DNA from: Mycobacterium cookii
GTDB lineage: Bacteria; Actinomycetota; Actinomycetes; Mycobacteriales; Mycobacteriaceae
Direction: 5' to 3'
Assembly (NCBI RefSeq): GCF_010727945.1
Contig: NZ_AP022569.1
Coordinates: forward strand, 2,790,001-2,854,000
Length of the DNA: 64,000 nucleotides
The position numbers and the translations under genes were made by a program. This document shows positions 7,761-16,034 of the stretch, in pieces (position 1 is the stretch's first letter; each line of letters starts with the position of its first letter). The notes beneath the pieces were generated by a model. It was not told the DNA's origin. It saw only the letters and a program-made list of their open reading frames with translations, and did not search any database.

Positions 7761-8435
7761 TCAGTCCGGTTCTTCGGCGTCTGCTTTCTTCTCGATCTCG
7801 TACCAGAAGTCCGGTGTAGGCCAGGGGATCTTGATGGGGCCACCTTTTTCCCGTTGCGGGAACGCAGCTTCCGCCTCATCAAGTTCTTTGATCATCTTCA
7901 AGGCCAGCTCACGCTCGTTGGCGTAATACCGCTCTGCCCATTGCAACGCGACGCGAGCGTATGCCCACGAGTCATCCGCGCCGGCCCACCGCGCATCCTT
8001 CGCCGCCTTGCGGTGCATTTCGTCGGCGTACGCGACATGTTGTTGCAGCGTCTGCTTGAGCCGCGCCGGACTGGTCAGATGTCCCAATGTCACGCGCAGC
8101 AGCGGTCCGTGCTTAAGCGTCGGCGGATCGACCGGTGCCTCGTTTGCCCATCGGGTCACCGCGTCCAGTCCCTGAGCGGTGATCTTGTAGAGCCTGCGGT
8201 TACGGGTGCCGCCGGTATTCTCCACGCGCGACGTCACCATGCCCAGTTTCTCGAGCTTCCTGAGCTCCGAATAGATCTGGCTGAAGGCGGGGCTGCCGTA
8301 GAAGAACCGCATGCTCCAGTCGATCCACTTACGGATGTCATAGCCCGACAATTCGTGTTCGTAGGACAGCATGCCGAGCAGTGCCCAGCTGGTCGCCGCA
8401 AGATTCTGCCTGCCCGCCGCATTGCCGTCCTCCAC
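7761..8435 (-). CDS. PadR-family transcriptional regulator
   Basis: Protein of 224 residues with the PadR winged-helix at the N-terminus (LLGMLSYEHELSGYDIRKWID, then FSQIYSELRKLEKLGMV and a wing with TRNRRLYKIT) followed by the C-terminal coiled-coil dimerisation region typical of PadR/Vir domains. PadR proteins are usually repressors that sense aromatic or other small ligands. GTG at 8435 is the likely start. A 23-bp palindrome (8451-8473) lies 15 bp upstream, between this gene and the divergent thioesterase, and is the best candidate operator, implying autoregulation and control of the thioesterase. Confidence 0.9.
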   Translation of the reverse strand: MEDGNAAGRQNLAATSWALLGMLSYEHELSGYDIRKWIDWSMRFFYGSPAFSQIYSELRKLEKLGMVTSRVENTGGTRNRRLYKITAQGLDAVTRWANEAPVDPPTLKHGPLLRVTLGHLTSPARLKQTLQQHVAYADEMHRKAAKDARWAGADDSWAYARVALQWAERYYANERELALKMIKELDEAEAAFPQREKGGPIKIPWPTPDFWYEIEKKADAEEPD

Positions 8436-8450
8436 TTCGCCAGGCTAACA

Positions 8451-8473
8451 ACTCCGAGCCGCCGGTTCGGAGT
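8451..8473. promoter_or_regulatory. palindromic operator candidate for the PadR regulator
   Basis: ACTCCGAGCCG and CGGTTCGGAGT form 11-bp arms around one central base with a single mismatch. The site lies between divergent padR (start 8435) and the thioesterase gene (start 8560), where an autoregulatory operator is expected. Confidence 0.5.
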
Positions 8474-8559
8474 AACTGACCGCTGGCCGGGACACGGCGT
8501 TGCCGGGTGTGCGCTCGGCGATAGACGCTGTTGTCCGCCCGATTTGCGACGGAGGTGCG

Positions 8560-9162
8560 ATGACCGACGAACTCGCGACGCTGGAGTCGGCGTCTCGACA
8601 ACTCGCGGAGTCGGTACGCCGGCTCATCGACGCCACGGTGAGAACACAAGTCGATGCGGCAACTCTCGCTGCAGCCCAAGCGAAAATCGACGCTGTTACA
8701 GGTGAATTGAGTGCAGCACCGATGCCGGATTCTTTCGGCGTGCAGGAATCCGACAGCGGCCGGCCAATGGCGTGGGGCAACGTGATGATCGGTGTACGCA
8801 ATCCCATCGCCCCTCCCCTGTCGATCAACCACGGAGCCGACGGTCTGGTGTGGAGTGACTTCACTTTAGGTGCGGCCTACGAAGGGCCGCCCGGCCACGT
8901 GCACGGCGGGGTGTGCGCAATGGTGCTCGACCATGTTCTCGGCGCGACAGCGCACCAACCGGGACGGCCCGCATACACTGGCACACTTCGCATTCGCTAC
9001 CTTCGCGGCACGTCACTCGGTGCGCTGCGCGCGGAAGCCCGGGTCGATCGGGTGCACGGGGTCAAGACCTTCGCCATCGGCCACCTTGCCGATGCGCGCG
9101 GGGTCACTGTCGAGGCCGAGGGCGTGTTCATCCACCCGAAGGACCGCGGATCCCCCGGCTAG
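8560..9162 (+). CDS. hotdog-fold acyl-CoA thioesterase (PaaI-like)
   Basis: Protein of 200 residues with a helical N-terminus and a C-terminal hotdog domain: GPPGHVHGGVCAMVLDHVLG holds the HGG active-site turn of PaaI/YbgC-type thioesterases, followed by TGTLRIRYLR. It probably hydrolyses an acyl-CoA in the cytoplasm. ATG 8560 follows a GGAGG Shine-Dalgarno. It is divergent from padR, and its stop codon overlaps the stop of the convergent amidohydrolase within CTAG. Confidence 0.8.
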   Translation: MTDELATLESASRQLAESVRRLIDATVRTQVDAATLAAAQAKIDAVTGELSAAPMPDSFGVQESDSGRPMAWGNVMIGVRNPIAPPLSINHGADGLVWSDFTLGAAYEGPPGHVHGGVCAMVLDHVLGATAHQPGRPAYTGTLRIRYLRGTSLGALRAEARVDRVHGVKTFAIGHLADARGVTVEAEGVFIHPKDRGSPG

Positions 9163-10433
9163 CTGCGGGCCGGGGCAAGACGCTTGAGCGCCAGTCCGCC
9201 TTCGAACGGGCGATAGGCGAAAGCGGCCGGGGCGCGATAGCCGGTGTCTTCGAGCGGAGTGCGCACCTCGGCGACTGTGGGTCCGATCTCCGCAGCGACG
9301 GCCGCCAGTGCATCGAGGTCGAATCGGTACAACCGACCGGCGTTGCCGCCCAGTATCTTTCGGCAGACATTCTCCGACTTGTCGTGGAGCGCCCAACGGA
9401 TCGCGAGCGTCGAGTGAGGCGTGAAGCCCTCCTCGTGCGGGTAGTCGCTCCCCCACATGATGTGGTCCGCCCCCATGAAATCGATCATCCCGGACTCGTA
9501 CGGCGTCAGCTCGCTCGCCAAATAGCAATTGCGCCTGACATATTCGCTCGGCGTCAGCGTCAGCGCATCGACCGACGACCCGCCGAACATCCCGTAGGTC
9601 CGGTTACCCGCCTCCGACTTCATGGTGGGCACCATGGCGTCGAGCACGGCCAGTTGCGATTGCACCCATAGCGTGCCCTGCTCGGTAGGGACGAACCGCA
9701 GTGTCGGGTGCCTCTCGAAGACACCGGCCAGGATCAGGTGTCCCAGCGTGCGTTGTGCCCACAACGCCATTTCGGTTATCAGCACCGCGTTAGATGCGGG
9801 CTGATCCATCGGCATCTCGGGGCTACCTGCTCCCGCGTGCTGGACCACCGTCAGGTCCAATTCCGTGCAGAGCGCCCAAATCGGCTCGTAGCGAGTGTGA
9901 AACAGAGGCGCCACGTTCGGATCGCCGGGTGAGACCGGCGGGAGGAGCACGCCGCCGAAGCAGTGCTGCTCCGCACCCCAGCGAATCTCCTGCAACGCCA
10001 ATTCGATGTCGTTGGGAAAGATCTGAATCAGACCGCGGCGACGCATCGGTGCCAGCGAGCAGAAGTCGACCTGCCAGCGGTTGTGCGCTTGCACGCCCGC
10101 CCAACGCTTCTCGAACTCGTCGCGGGTCCGGGGCAGGCTGATGGTGATGTTGGGAGTAGTCGGAAAGAAGGGGGGAACGGTGTTGGGCAGCAACACTTCC
10201 CCCGCTACGCCGTCGGCGTTCATCTCGCTGATTCGGAGCTTGTGATCCCAGTTCCGGCTTGCGGTCGCGATGATCAGGTCGTCGAACGGGCTGACGTACG
10301 TCTTCGCCCAGGCGTCGAACTCGTCGTGCAGACGCGCAGGTAGGTACTGCCGGTAATCATGAAGGTCGGCGCCGGCGTGAGTGTCCGTTGAGATCACGAC
10401 GTAGCGGTCGCTTGTGTCCCATGTTGTAGCCAT
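9159..10433 (-). CDS. amidohydrolase-2 family metal-dependent hydrolase
   Basis: Protein of 424 residues of the ACMSD-like amidohydrolase_2 family. Metal-ligand motifs are an N-terminal DTH (STDTHAGADL; family proteins usually have HxH here, so the first ligand is changed to Asp), QHAGAGSPEM in the middle and GSDYPHEEG near the C-terminus with the conserved Asp. Such enzymes decarboxylate or hydrolyse ring-cleavage and other carboxylated intermediates. ATG at 10433. A 10-bp palindrome AGGCTAGCCT lies at 10460-10469 upstream. Neighbouring catabolic genes suggest a role in steroid or aromatic breakdown, substrate unknown. Confidence 0.8.
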   Translation of the reverse strand: MATTWDTSDRYVVISTDTHAGADLHDYRQYLPARLHDEFDAWAKTYVSPFDDLIIATASRNWDHKLRISEMNADGVAGEVLLPNTVPPFFPTTPNITISLPRTRDEFEKRWAGVQAHNRWQVDFCSLAPMRRRGLIQIFPNDIELALQEIRWGAEQHCFGGVLLPPVSPGDPNVAPLFHTRYEPIWALCTELDLTVVQHAGAGSPEMPMDQPASNAVLITEMALWAQRTLGHLILAGVFERHPTLRFVPTEQGTLWVQSQLAVLDAMVPTMKSEAGNRTYGMFGGSSVDALTLTPSEYVRRNCYLASELTPYESGMIDFMGADHIMWGSDYPHEEGFTPHSTLAIRWALHDKSENVCRKILGGNAGRLYRFDLDALAAVAAEIGPTVAEVRTPLEDTGYRAPAAFAYRPFEGGLALKRLAPARS

Positions 10434-10524
10434 CGAGTCCTCCGGCCTTATTGTTCTCGAGGCTAGCCTTCCGCGTTAGTCCGTGACTGCAAGATCACCA
10501 TCTCAGTGAGCGGACGTCGAATCG

Positions 10525-11364
10525 CTATCCGACCACGCCGCGCAGCGCGTCGGCTCCGAACATCTGCTCCATCATCGAGGAGTAGTCCGGGCCGCGGCGC
10601 AAGATATGACCGCCGTCGACGTTGATGCACTGCCCGGTGATCCAGGTAGCGGCATCGCTCAACAGGAACATCGCGAGGTTGGCCACGTCCTCGACCTCAC
10701 CCACCCGCGGGATCGGCGTGCAGAGTGCGTAGTCGCCGCTGATCTCCGGCGACTGGATCACGCTCGCGTCGACAAGATCGGTGCGGATCAGGCCCGGCCG
10801 GATGCTGTTCACCCGCACCCACGACGGGCCAAGCTCATCGGCGGCCAACATCATCATGTGGTCGATGGCTGATTTGGTGACCCCGTACGGCCCGAACCAG
10901 CGATGGGTGTTGCTGGCCGCGATCGACGAGATGCCGATGAACGAGCCGCCGCCGCCACGGACCAGTTCGCGCGCGACGTGCTTGAGCACGTACATGGTGC
11001 CGTTGACGTTCAGGTCGACGGTGCGTCGCCATGCCTCGGAATCGGTATGAGTGATCGGGCCGACGGTCAGCGAGCCGCCCGCACAGTGCACCGCGCCGTG
11101 CAATCGGCCGTGCCACGCCGTCGCCGCATCGACGGCATGGGTGACCTCGTCTTCATTGGTGACGTCCGCGGGCTCGTAGCGGATCGCGCCGACGTTTCCC
11201 GTGGCGGCCTCGATCTCGGCCACGGCGGCGGCCAGCCGGTCGGGATTACGGCCGATGATCATCACCGAGGCGCCCGAGGCGACCAGGCCGGCGGCCACCC
11301 CCTTGCCGATTCCGCTGCCACCACCGGTAACCAGATAGGTCCGGTCTTCGAACGAAAGCTCCAT
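10525..11364 (-). CDS. short-chain dehydrogenase with KstR-type box upstream
   Basis: SDR of 279 residues: TGGGSGIGKG cofactor motif near residue 11, catalytic Ser in GISSIAAS and YGVTK as YxxxK, and a conserved C-terminal TGQCINVDGGH. The ATG at 11364 has a GAAGGAGC Shine-Dalgarno five bases upstream and is preferred over an upstream start at 11406 that would run through the KstR box at 11388-11401. The box 24 bp upstream of the start places the gene in the sterol regulon, so it is probably a hydroxysteroid or beta-hydroxyacyl-CoA dehydrogenase. Confidence 0.85.
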   Translation of the reverse strand: MELSFEDRTYLVTGGGSGIGKGVAAGLVASGASVMIIGRNPDRLAAAVAEIEAATGNVGAIRYEPADVTNEDEVTHAVDAATAWHGRLHGAVHCAGGSLTVGPITHTDSEAWRRTVDLNVNGTMYVLKHVARELVRGGGGSFIGISSIAASNTHRWFGPYGVTKSAIDHMMMLAADELGPSWVRVNSIRPGLIRTDLVDASVIQSPEISGDYALCTPIPRVGEVEDVANLAMFLLSDAATWITGQCINVDGGHILRRGPDYSSMMEQMFGADALRGVVG

Positions 11365-11387
11365 GCCAGCTCCTTCGCGGCCGAAAC

Positions 11388-11401
11388 TGAAACAGGTTCT
11401 A
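11388..11401. promoter_or_regulatory. KstR operator match
   Basis: TGAAACAGGTTCTA fits the KstR consensus TnnAACnnGTTnnA at every fixed position and lies just upstream of the SDR start at 11364. Confidence 0.75.
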
Positions 11402-11514
11402 GTCATAGCAGACGCCGGGAGGTCGACGAACTCGATATGCCTGCCTTAAAGCGACAAGTTGTCGCTCAGAGGCGGGCACAAACACTGCCCACCTGCGGAG
11501 AGGTCGCTACAAAC

Positions 11515-12429
11515 TCACGGGGTATCGCGCTGGGACTGCTTCGACGGCTTCGCGTTGCGCCAATCCTCGACGTCGGGCGGCAGCCCGATCGGGTACCGAT
11601 TCTCGTTGTGCGCCGCCCAGTGTGCGTGGCCGAGTTCGTGGATGTGGAACGCGTGCCGCAGCGCCTCGGTGAAGCCCATCGCATCCGATGCCGCGTTCAC
11701 CGAGTCTTTGATCAGCAGCGCGGCCATGGTGGGCCGCTCGGCGATGCGCTTGGCGAACTCCAAAGTCTTGTCCGCCAATTCTTCGGTCGGAAAGATTTTC
11801 GAGACCATGCCGAGCCGGTAAGCTTCGTCGGCGTCCAGGTAGTCGCCGGTAAGCAGCAGCTCCTTGGCTTTGCGCGGGCCGAATTCCCAAGGGTGGGCAT
11901 AGTATTCGACGCCGGGCATGCCCATCCGCACACCTACGACGTCACTGAACTTGGCGTTGTCGGCGGCGACGATCAGGTCGCACGCCCAGATCAGCATCAG
12001 CCCCGCCGAGATCGCGTTGCCCTGCACCTGCGCGATGGTGATCTTGCGTAGATCACGCCAGCGGCAGGTGTTCTGGAAGAAGTAGTGCCACTCCTGCAGA
12101 TAGGTTTTTTCGGCGACGGCATCGCGGTTGGCGCCGTTGATCCGGAAGCTCGGGAGCTGGTCGGGTCCGGGTGCACGTTCGGCCAGGGCCAACTCCGAAC
12201 CCAGGTCGTGCCCGGCGGAGAAGTTCTTGCCGCGCGCTGCCAGGATCACCACCCGCACGGTGTCGTCGGCCTCGGCCCTCAGGAAGGCCTCGTCGAGTTG
12301 GACCAGCAGGCCGCGACTCTGCGCGTTGTGGGCCTCGGGCCGGTTCAGCCAGATCCGGGCAACCCGGCCCTCGTCGAGCGTCTCGTAGGCCACCAACTCA
12401 TCGGACTTCGCCTCAACCGGGACTGCCAT
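11515..12429 (-). CDS. enoyl-CoA hydratase/isomerase family protein
   Basis: Crotonase-fold protein of 304 residues. Oxyanion-hole segments are visible: ARGKNFSAGHDLGSE and VQGNAISAGLMLIWACD. A long C-terminal part (HAHWAAHNENRYP) is shared with mycobacterial EchA20/CaiD-like paralogues. ATG 12429 has GAGGTGG upstream and is preferred to a longer frame starting at 12504. No KstR box is seen in the 146 bp shared with the divergent small gene at 12576. Reaction: hydration of an enoyl-CoA; the substrate is unknown. Confidence 0.85.
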   Translation of the reverse strand: MAVPVEAKSDELVAYETLDEGRVARIWLNRPEAHNAQSRGLLVQLDEAFLRAEADDTVRVVILAARGKNFSAGHDLGSELALAERAPGPDQLPSFRINGANRDAVAEKTYLQEWHYFFQNTCRWRDLRKITIAQVQGNAISAGLMLIWACDLIVAADNAKFSDVVGVRMGMPGVEYYAHPWEFGPRKAKELLLTGDYLDADEAYRLGMVSKIFPTEELADKTLEFAKRIAERPTMAALLIKDSVNAASDAMGFTEALRHAFHIHELGHAHWAAHNENRYPIGLPPDVEDWRNAKPSKQSQRDTP

Positions 12430-12575
12430 CGGCCACCTCGCTCGCTGGAGTTGTGTCTCACTACCCGGCTTCTCGTCGGGCGAGTGCTTACACATTACGA
12501 CCACGCCGTAACGCCTCTACCGGCGGGTTGTGGCACCCGATGCGGCTGTTTACGCACTTCGCCTACAGTTATGTC

Positions 12576-12740
12576 ATGCCCGCCAAATCTGAGACCCATG
12601 AAATCGACGACGTCGAGCCTCTGGCCGACGACACGGCCAGCCAGGCCAGGCGCGTAGTAGCGGCCTACGCGACCGACGCCGACGAATGCCGCATCTTCTT
12701 GTCGATGCTTGGCATCGGGCCGGCGAAGATCGAGGTGTAG
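12576..12740 (+). CDS. small conserved protein (Rv3489-like)
   Basis: A 54-residue acidic protein without membrane segment or signal, ending one base before the otsA start. Position directly before otsA matches Rv3489 of M. tuberculosis as I remember it. The ATG at 12576 is the only good start; a much longer frame upstream is antisense to the enoyl-CoA hydratase. Function unknown; likely translated together with otsA. Confidence 0.65.
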   Translation: MPAKSETHEIDDVEPLADDTASQARRVVAAYATDADECRIFLSMLGIGPAKIEV

Positions 12741-14234
12741 GTGCCCCGCGCGGCAGGCCAAGGGGGGCGAAGTTCGCCGAAGAAGACTGTCAACGGGGAA
12801 TCCGACTTCGTGGTGGTGGCTAATCGGCTGCCGGTCGACTTGGAACGATTGCCCGACGGCACCACCACCTGGAAGCGCAGCCCGGGCGGCCTGGTCACCG
12901 CGCTAGAACCAATCTTGCGTCGCAGGCACGGCGCCTGGATCGGCTGGTCGGGCGGCGTCGACGACGACGACGTCGACGCCGAGGACGAACCGATCCTGCT
13001 CGAGGAGCTTCGGCTGCACCCCGTCCGTCTGTCATCCGACGACGTCGAGGAGTACTACGAGGGCTTCTCGAACGCCACGCTCTGGCCGCTCTATCACGAC
13101 GTCATCGTCAAACCGCTCTATCACCGGGAGTGGTGGGACCGCTACGTCGCGGTCAACCGCCGGTTCGCCAAGGCCGCGGCACGCGCCGCCGCCACCGGCG
13201 CGGTCGTCTGGGTGCAGGACTACCAGCTTCAGCTGGTCCCGAAAATGCTGCGCGAACTGCGACCCGATCTGACGATCGGGTTTTTTCTGCACATCCCCTT
13301 CCCGCCCGTCGAACTGTTCATGCAACTCCCGTGGCGCTCCGAGATCGTCGAGGGCCTGCTCGGCGCAGACCTGGTGGGGTTCCACTTGGCCGGCGGCGCA
13401 CAGAACTTCCTCATCCTGGCGAGACGCTTGCTCGGCGCGCCCACCTCCCGCGCGTCGGTGGGGGTGCGGTCCCGACCCGGTCATGTGGACCTCGACGACC
13501 GGACCGTTCGGGTGGGCGCGTTCCCCATCTCGATCGATTCGGCTGAGCTCGACCAGAAGGGCCGGGATCGAAGCATCCGACGGCGGGCCAAGGAGATCCG
13601 GGCCGAGGTCGGCAACCCCCGCAAAATCATGCTCGGCGTCGACCGGCTGGACTACACCAAAGGCATCGATGTGCGACTCAAGGCGTTCGCCGAGCTGCTC
13701 GCCGAGGGCCGTGTCAAAGGCGACGACACTGTGCTCGTGCAACTCGCCACACCCAGCCGTGAGCGGGTGGACAGCTATCAGAAGCTGCGCGAGGACATCG
13801 AACGCCAGGTCGGCCACATCAACGGTGAGTACGCCGAGGTCGGCCATCCGGTGGTGCATTATCTGCACCGCCCCATTCCGCGCGACGAGCTGATCGCGTT
13901 CTTCGTCGCCAGCGACGTCATGCTGGTCACCCCGCTGCGCGACGGGATGAACCTGGTGGCCAAGGAGTACGTCGCGTGCCGCAGCGATCTCGGCGGGGCA
14001 CTGGTGCTCAGCGAATTCACCGGCGCCGCAGCCGAACTCCAACAGGCCTACCAGGTCAATCCGCATGACACCGAAGGCGTCAAAGCCGGTATCGAAGCGG
14101 CGCTCAACCAGTCGCCTGAGGAGGGGCGGCGCCGGATGCGGGCGCTGCGACGGCAGGTACTGGTCCACGATGTCGACCGGTGGGCCCGGTCCTTCCTCGA
14201 TGCGCTGACCGAGGGACGGCCGTCAAACAGCTGA
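12741..14234 (+). CDS. otsA: trehalose-6-phosphate synthase
   Basis: GT20 glycosyltransferase of 497 residues joining a nucleotide-activated glucose to glucose-6-phosphate to make trehalose-6-phosphate in the cytoplasm. Recognised by [13 protein letters not shown] at the N-terminus, [36 protein letters not shown] and a C-terminal [15 protein letters not shown] donor-binding segment. The GTG at 12741 directly abuts the preceding small gene. Length and sequence match mycobacterial OtsA closely. Confidence 0.97.
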   Translation: MPRAAGQGGRSSPKKTVNGESDFVVVANRLPVDLERLPDGTTTWKRSPGGLVTALEPILRRRHGAWIGWSGGVDDDDVDAEDEPILLEELRLHPVRLSSDDVEEYYEGFSNATLWPLYHDVIVKPLYHREWWDRYVAVNRRFAKAAARAAATGAVVWVQDYQLQLVPKMLRELRPDLTIGFFLHIPFPPVELFMQLPWRSEIVEGLLGADLVGFHLAGGAQNFLILARRLLGAPTSRASVGVRSRPGHVDLDDRTVRVGAFPISIDSAELDQKGRDRSIRRRAKEIRAEVGNPRKIMLGVDRLDYTKGIDVRLKAFAELLAEGRVKGDDTVLVQLATPSRERVDSYQKLREDIERQVGHINGEYAEVGHPVVHYLHRPIPRDELIAFFVASDVMLVTPLRDGMNLVAKEYVACRSDLGGALVLSEFTGAAAELQQAYQVNPHDTEGVKAGIEAALNQSPEEGRRRMRALRRQVLVHDVDRWARSFLDALTEGRPSNS

Positions 14235-14298
14235 ATCCGTGGTGCCCTTACGGGCACACTGCGATACTCGATGCACCCGTCCGGAAGGGAGCGCGAAG

Positions 14299-14862
14299 GT
14301 GATCATCTCCCGCGGCCTGACCGCCGCCGCCGTCGTGACGCTCGCGGCCGTCGCCACCGCAGGCCCCGCCAAAGCGTTGGGGCCGCCACCGGATGGTCTG
14401 TACAACTTCAGCGAAGCGGGTGCGCCGGCGGGCACATGGAAGATCTACGCGCTCTGCGATGCGCCGTCACGGCAGCGGGCGATCCCCGATTTCACCGATC
14501 CGGTCGTCGCGGCGGACCTGTGTGCGCTGAACGTCGTGAGCACCACCCCGAGCCTGGCCAGCCGGTCCGAGCGGCAGGCGAATTACAGCGGTAGGGCCCG
14601 CTTGACCAGTGACCTGTGGACCTTTCAGGTGCCGAAACCTGAGGGCATGATGTGTCCGGATGGCAGCACCGCGGCCACGATGGAAACGTATGCGTTCGAT
14701 GACGTTTCGCTGGCCGGCACGCACACCAGCGTCCACGGCGATGTCTGCGGGTTACAGCCCGGGATGACCAAAACGCCGTTCACACTGGCATTTCAGGCGC
14801 CGCTGCCCAACCCGGTCGAGCGTTACCCGTTGAACTGCAACGAGATCGGACAGTGTCGCTGA
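14299..14862 (+). CDS. secreted protein (Rv3491-like)
   Basis: Protein of 187 residues with a Sec signal peptide (hydrophobic LTAAAVVTLAAVATAG, cleavage likely after AKA near residue 26). The mature part has several cysteines (LCDAPS, DLCAL, MCPDG, DVCGL, LNCNE, GQCR), probably disulfide-bonded outside the membrane. GTG 14299 is chosen because GGAAGGGA lies 9 bases upstream. It sits between otsA and the mce4-associated genes as in M. tuberculosis. Function unknown. Confidence 0.8.
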   Translation: MIISRGLTAAAVVTLAAVATAGPAKALGPPPDGLYNFSEAGAPAGTWKIYALCDAPSRQRAIPDFTDPVVAADLCALNVVSTTPSLASRSERQANYSGRARLTSDLWTFQVPKPEGMMCPDGSTAATMETYAFDDVSLAGTHTSVHGDVCGLQPGMTKTPFTLAFQAPLPNPVERYPLNCNEIGQCR

Positions 14863-14878
14863 GCTACGAACGGCTCAG
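14859..14878. terminator. stem-loop at convergent ends of secreted protein and mce4 operon
   Basis: CTGAGC (14859-14864) pairs perfectly with GCTCAG (14873-14878) around an 8-base loop. It spans both convergent stop codons and lacks a U-run, as is common in mycobacteria; it could act on both strands. Confidence 0.45.
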
Positions 14879-15357
14879 ATCGGCGTGATGAAGTTGATCA
14901 GCCACTTGCCGCCGATCTGCTGGTAGTCGACCCGCAGCCTGCTGCCGTCATAGACCGGTTGCTTCGACTTGTCCGTCACGGTGCGGTTCATGTAGACCAT
15001 CACCGAAGCCGAATCACGTTTGGCGGCCATAACTCCCACGCCGACGACGTTGGCCTGCACGACCACTTCCCGCTTCTTGGCCTCAGGGATGATCTGCGCG
15101 TTGACACTTCGCTCGAACTCTCGACGATAGGACGGCGTCAGCAACGGGAATGCGTCGGAAAGGCTTCGCTCGACGGTCTGGAAGTCATAGGCGAAAACCC
15201 GGGGTATCTCGTCCTTGGCCAGCTTCGGCAGCGTCGCGCGGGCCGCCTGCTCGCCACGGGTCTCGACGCGATCCCAGTAGAACCAGCCGCTGGCGGCCGC
15301 CAACCCGACGAACGTGGTAATCAGCAGGCTGACGACGGCGGCGATCAACCACCGCAT
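14875..15357 (-). CDS. Mce-associated membrane protein (Rv3492c-like)
   Basis: A 160-residue protein with one N-terminal membrane segment (residues about 3-27) and an extracytoplasmic NTF2-like domain ending in GGKWLINFITPI. Mas proteins accompany mce operons and are thought to stabilise the Mce transporter. It is the last gene of the mce4 operon; its ATG at 15357 coincides with the end of the previous stop codon, so translation is probably coupled. Confidence 0.88.
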   Translation of the reverse strand: MRWLIAAVVSLLITTFVGLAAASGWFYWDRVETRGEQAARATLPKLAKDEIPRVFAYDFQTVERSLSDAFPLLTPSYRREFERSVNAQIIPEAKKREVVVQANVVGVGVMAAKRDSASVMVYMNRTVTDKSKQPVYDGSRLRVDYQQIGGKWLINFITPI

Positions 15358-16034
15358 CAGTTGCCCCCGTCCGGGTACTTCAGGTCATAGCCGGTCATCC
15401 GACCGGTGTCGTCCTCGTGCACGATGACGCGCATCCGAAACGGAACCGACGGCTTGTTCACGCCTTCCATGTCGGTCGCGGTCACCCGCAGCGACACCAG
15501 CACCGACGCATTGTCGGTGACGTCGTCGACGCCCTCCAAGGCGGCGCCGTTGACGACCGCCTCCGAGCTGGAATTGGTATGGCGGAAAATCGCTTTGATG
15601 TTCTCGACGTTGTTGTTGGCGCTGAGCATGCCTCGCAGCGGCCCACTGGTGCCGTCCACCATTCGCCCGACGCTCTGGTCGATGGTGTCCTGGGTATAGC
15701 TGAACATGTTGACCACCGTCTGGGTGGCAGTGTCGATGAAGCGCTGCTGGCGCGCCTGGGTGGCATCGGCGTGGCGCTGCTGGATCAGCTCGAATGTCAA
15801 ACCGCTTGCCAGCGCGGCGATCCCGATCACTCCAAAGGCGAGCGCGAGCCAACCCACCCGCACGCGGTGGGCGGGCCGACGCGGTGGCGGCCCGACCGGG
15901 GTGTTCTGCCGTTTGACCGACGATGCCGACGTGGCGACCTCGACGGTCGTAGTCGCAACCTCACTACCGGTGGGCCCAGCGGCCCGCGAAGCCCGTCGTC
16001 GCGCGGGCCGGGTCACAGGCTCTGCTTCTGTCAC
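15357..16034 (-). CDS. Mce-associated membrane protein (Rv3493c-like)
   Basis: A 225-residue protein: an Arg/Thr-rich cytoplasmic N-terminus, a single membrane segment (LALAFGVIGIAALASGLTF, about 65-83) and an outer domain homologous in layout to the next gene. Such Mas proteins are paired at the 3' end of mce operons. The start overlaps the mce4F stop by 4 nt. Confidence 0.88.
   Translation of the reverse strand: MTEAEPVTRPARRRASRAAGPTGSEVATTTVEVATSASSVKRQNTPVGPPPRRPAHRVRVGWLALAFGVIGIAALASGLTFELIQQRHADATQARQQRFIDTATQTVVNMFSYTQDTIDQSVGRMVDGTSGPLRGMLSANNNVENIKAIFRHTNSSSEAVVNGAALEGVDDVTDNASVLVSLRVTATDMEGVNKPSVPFRMRVIVHEDDTGRMTGYDLKYPDGGN

Noticed and set aside
13032..14168. Long minus-strand open frame antisense to otsA
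   Set aside because: Otherwise unrecognisable and wholly inside otsA, whose motifs are intact.
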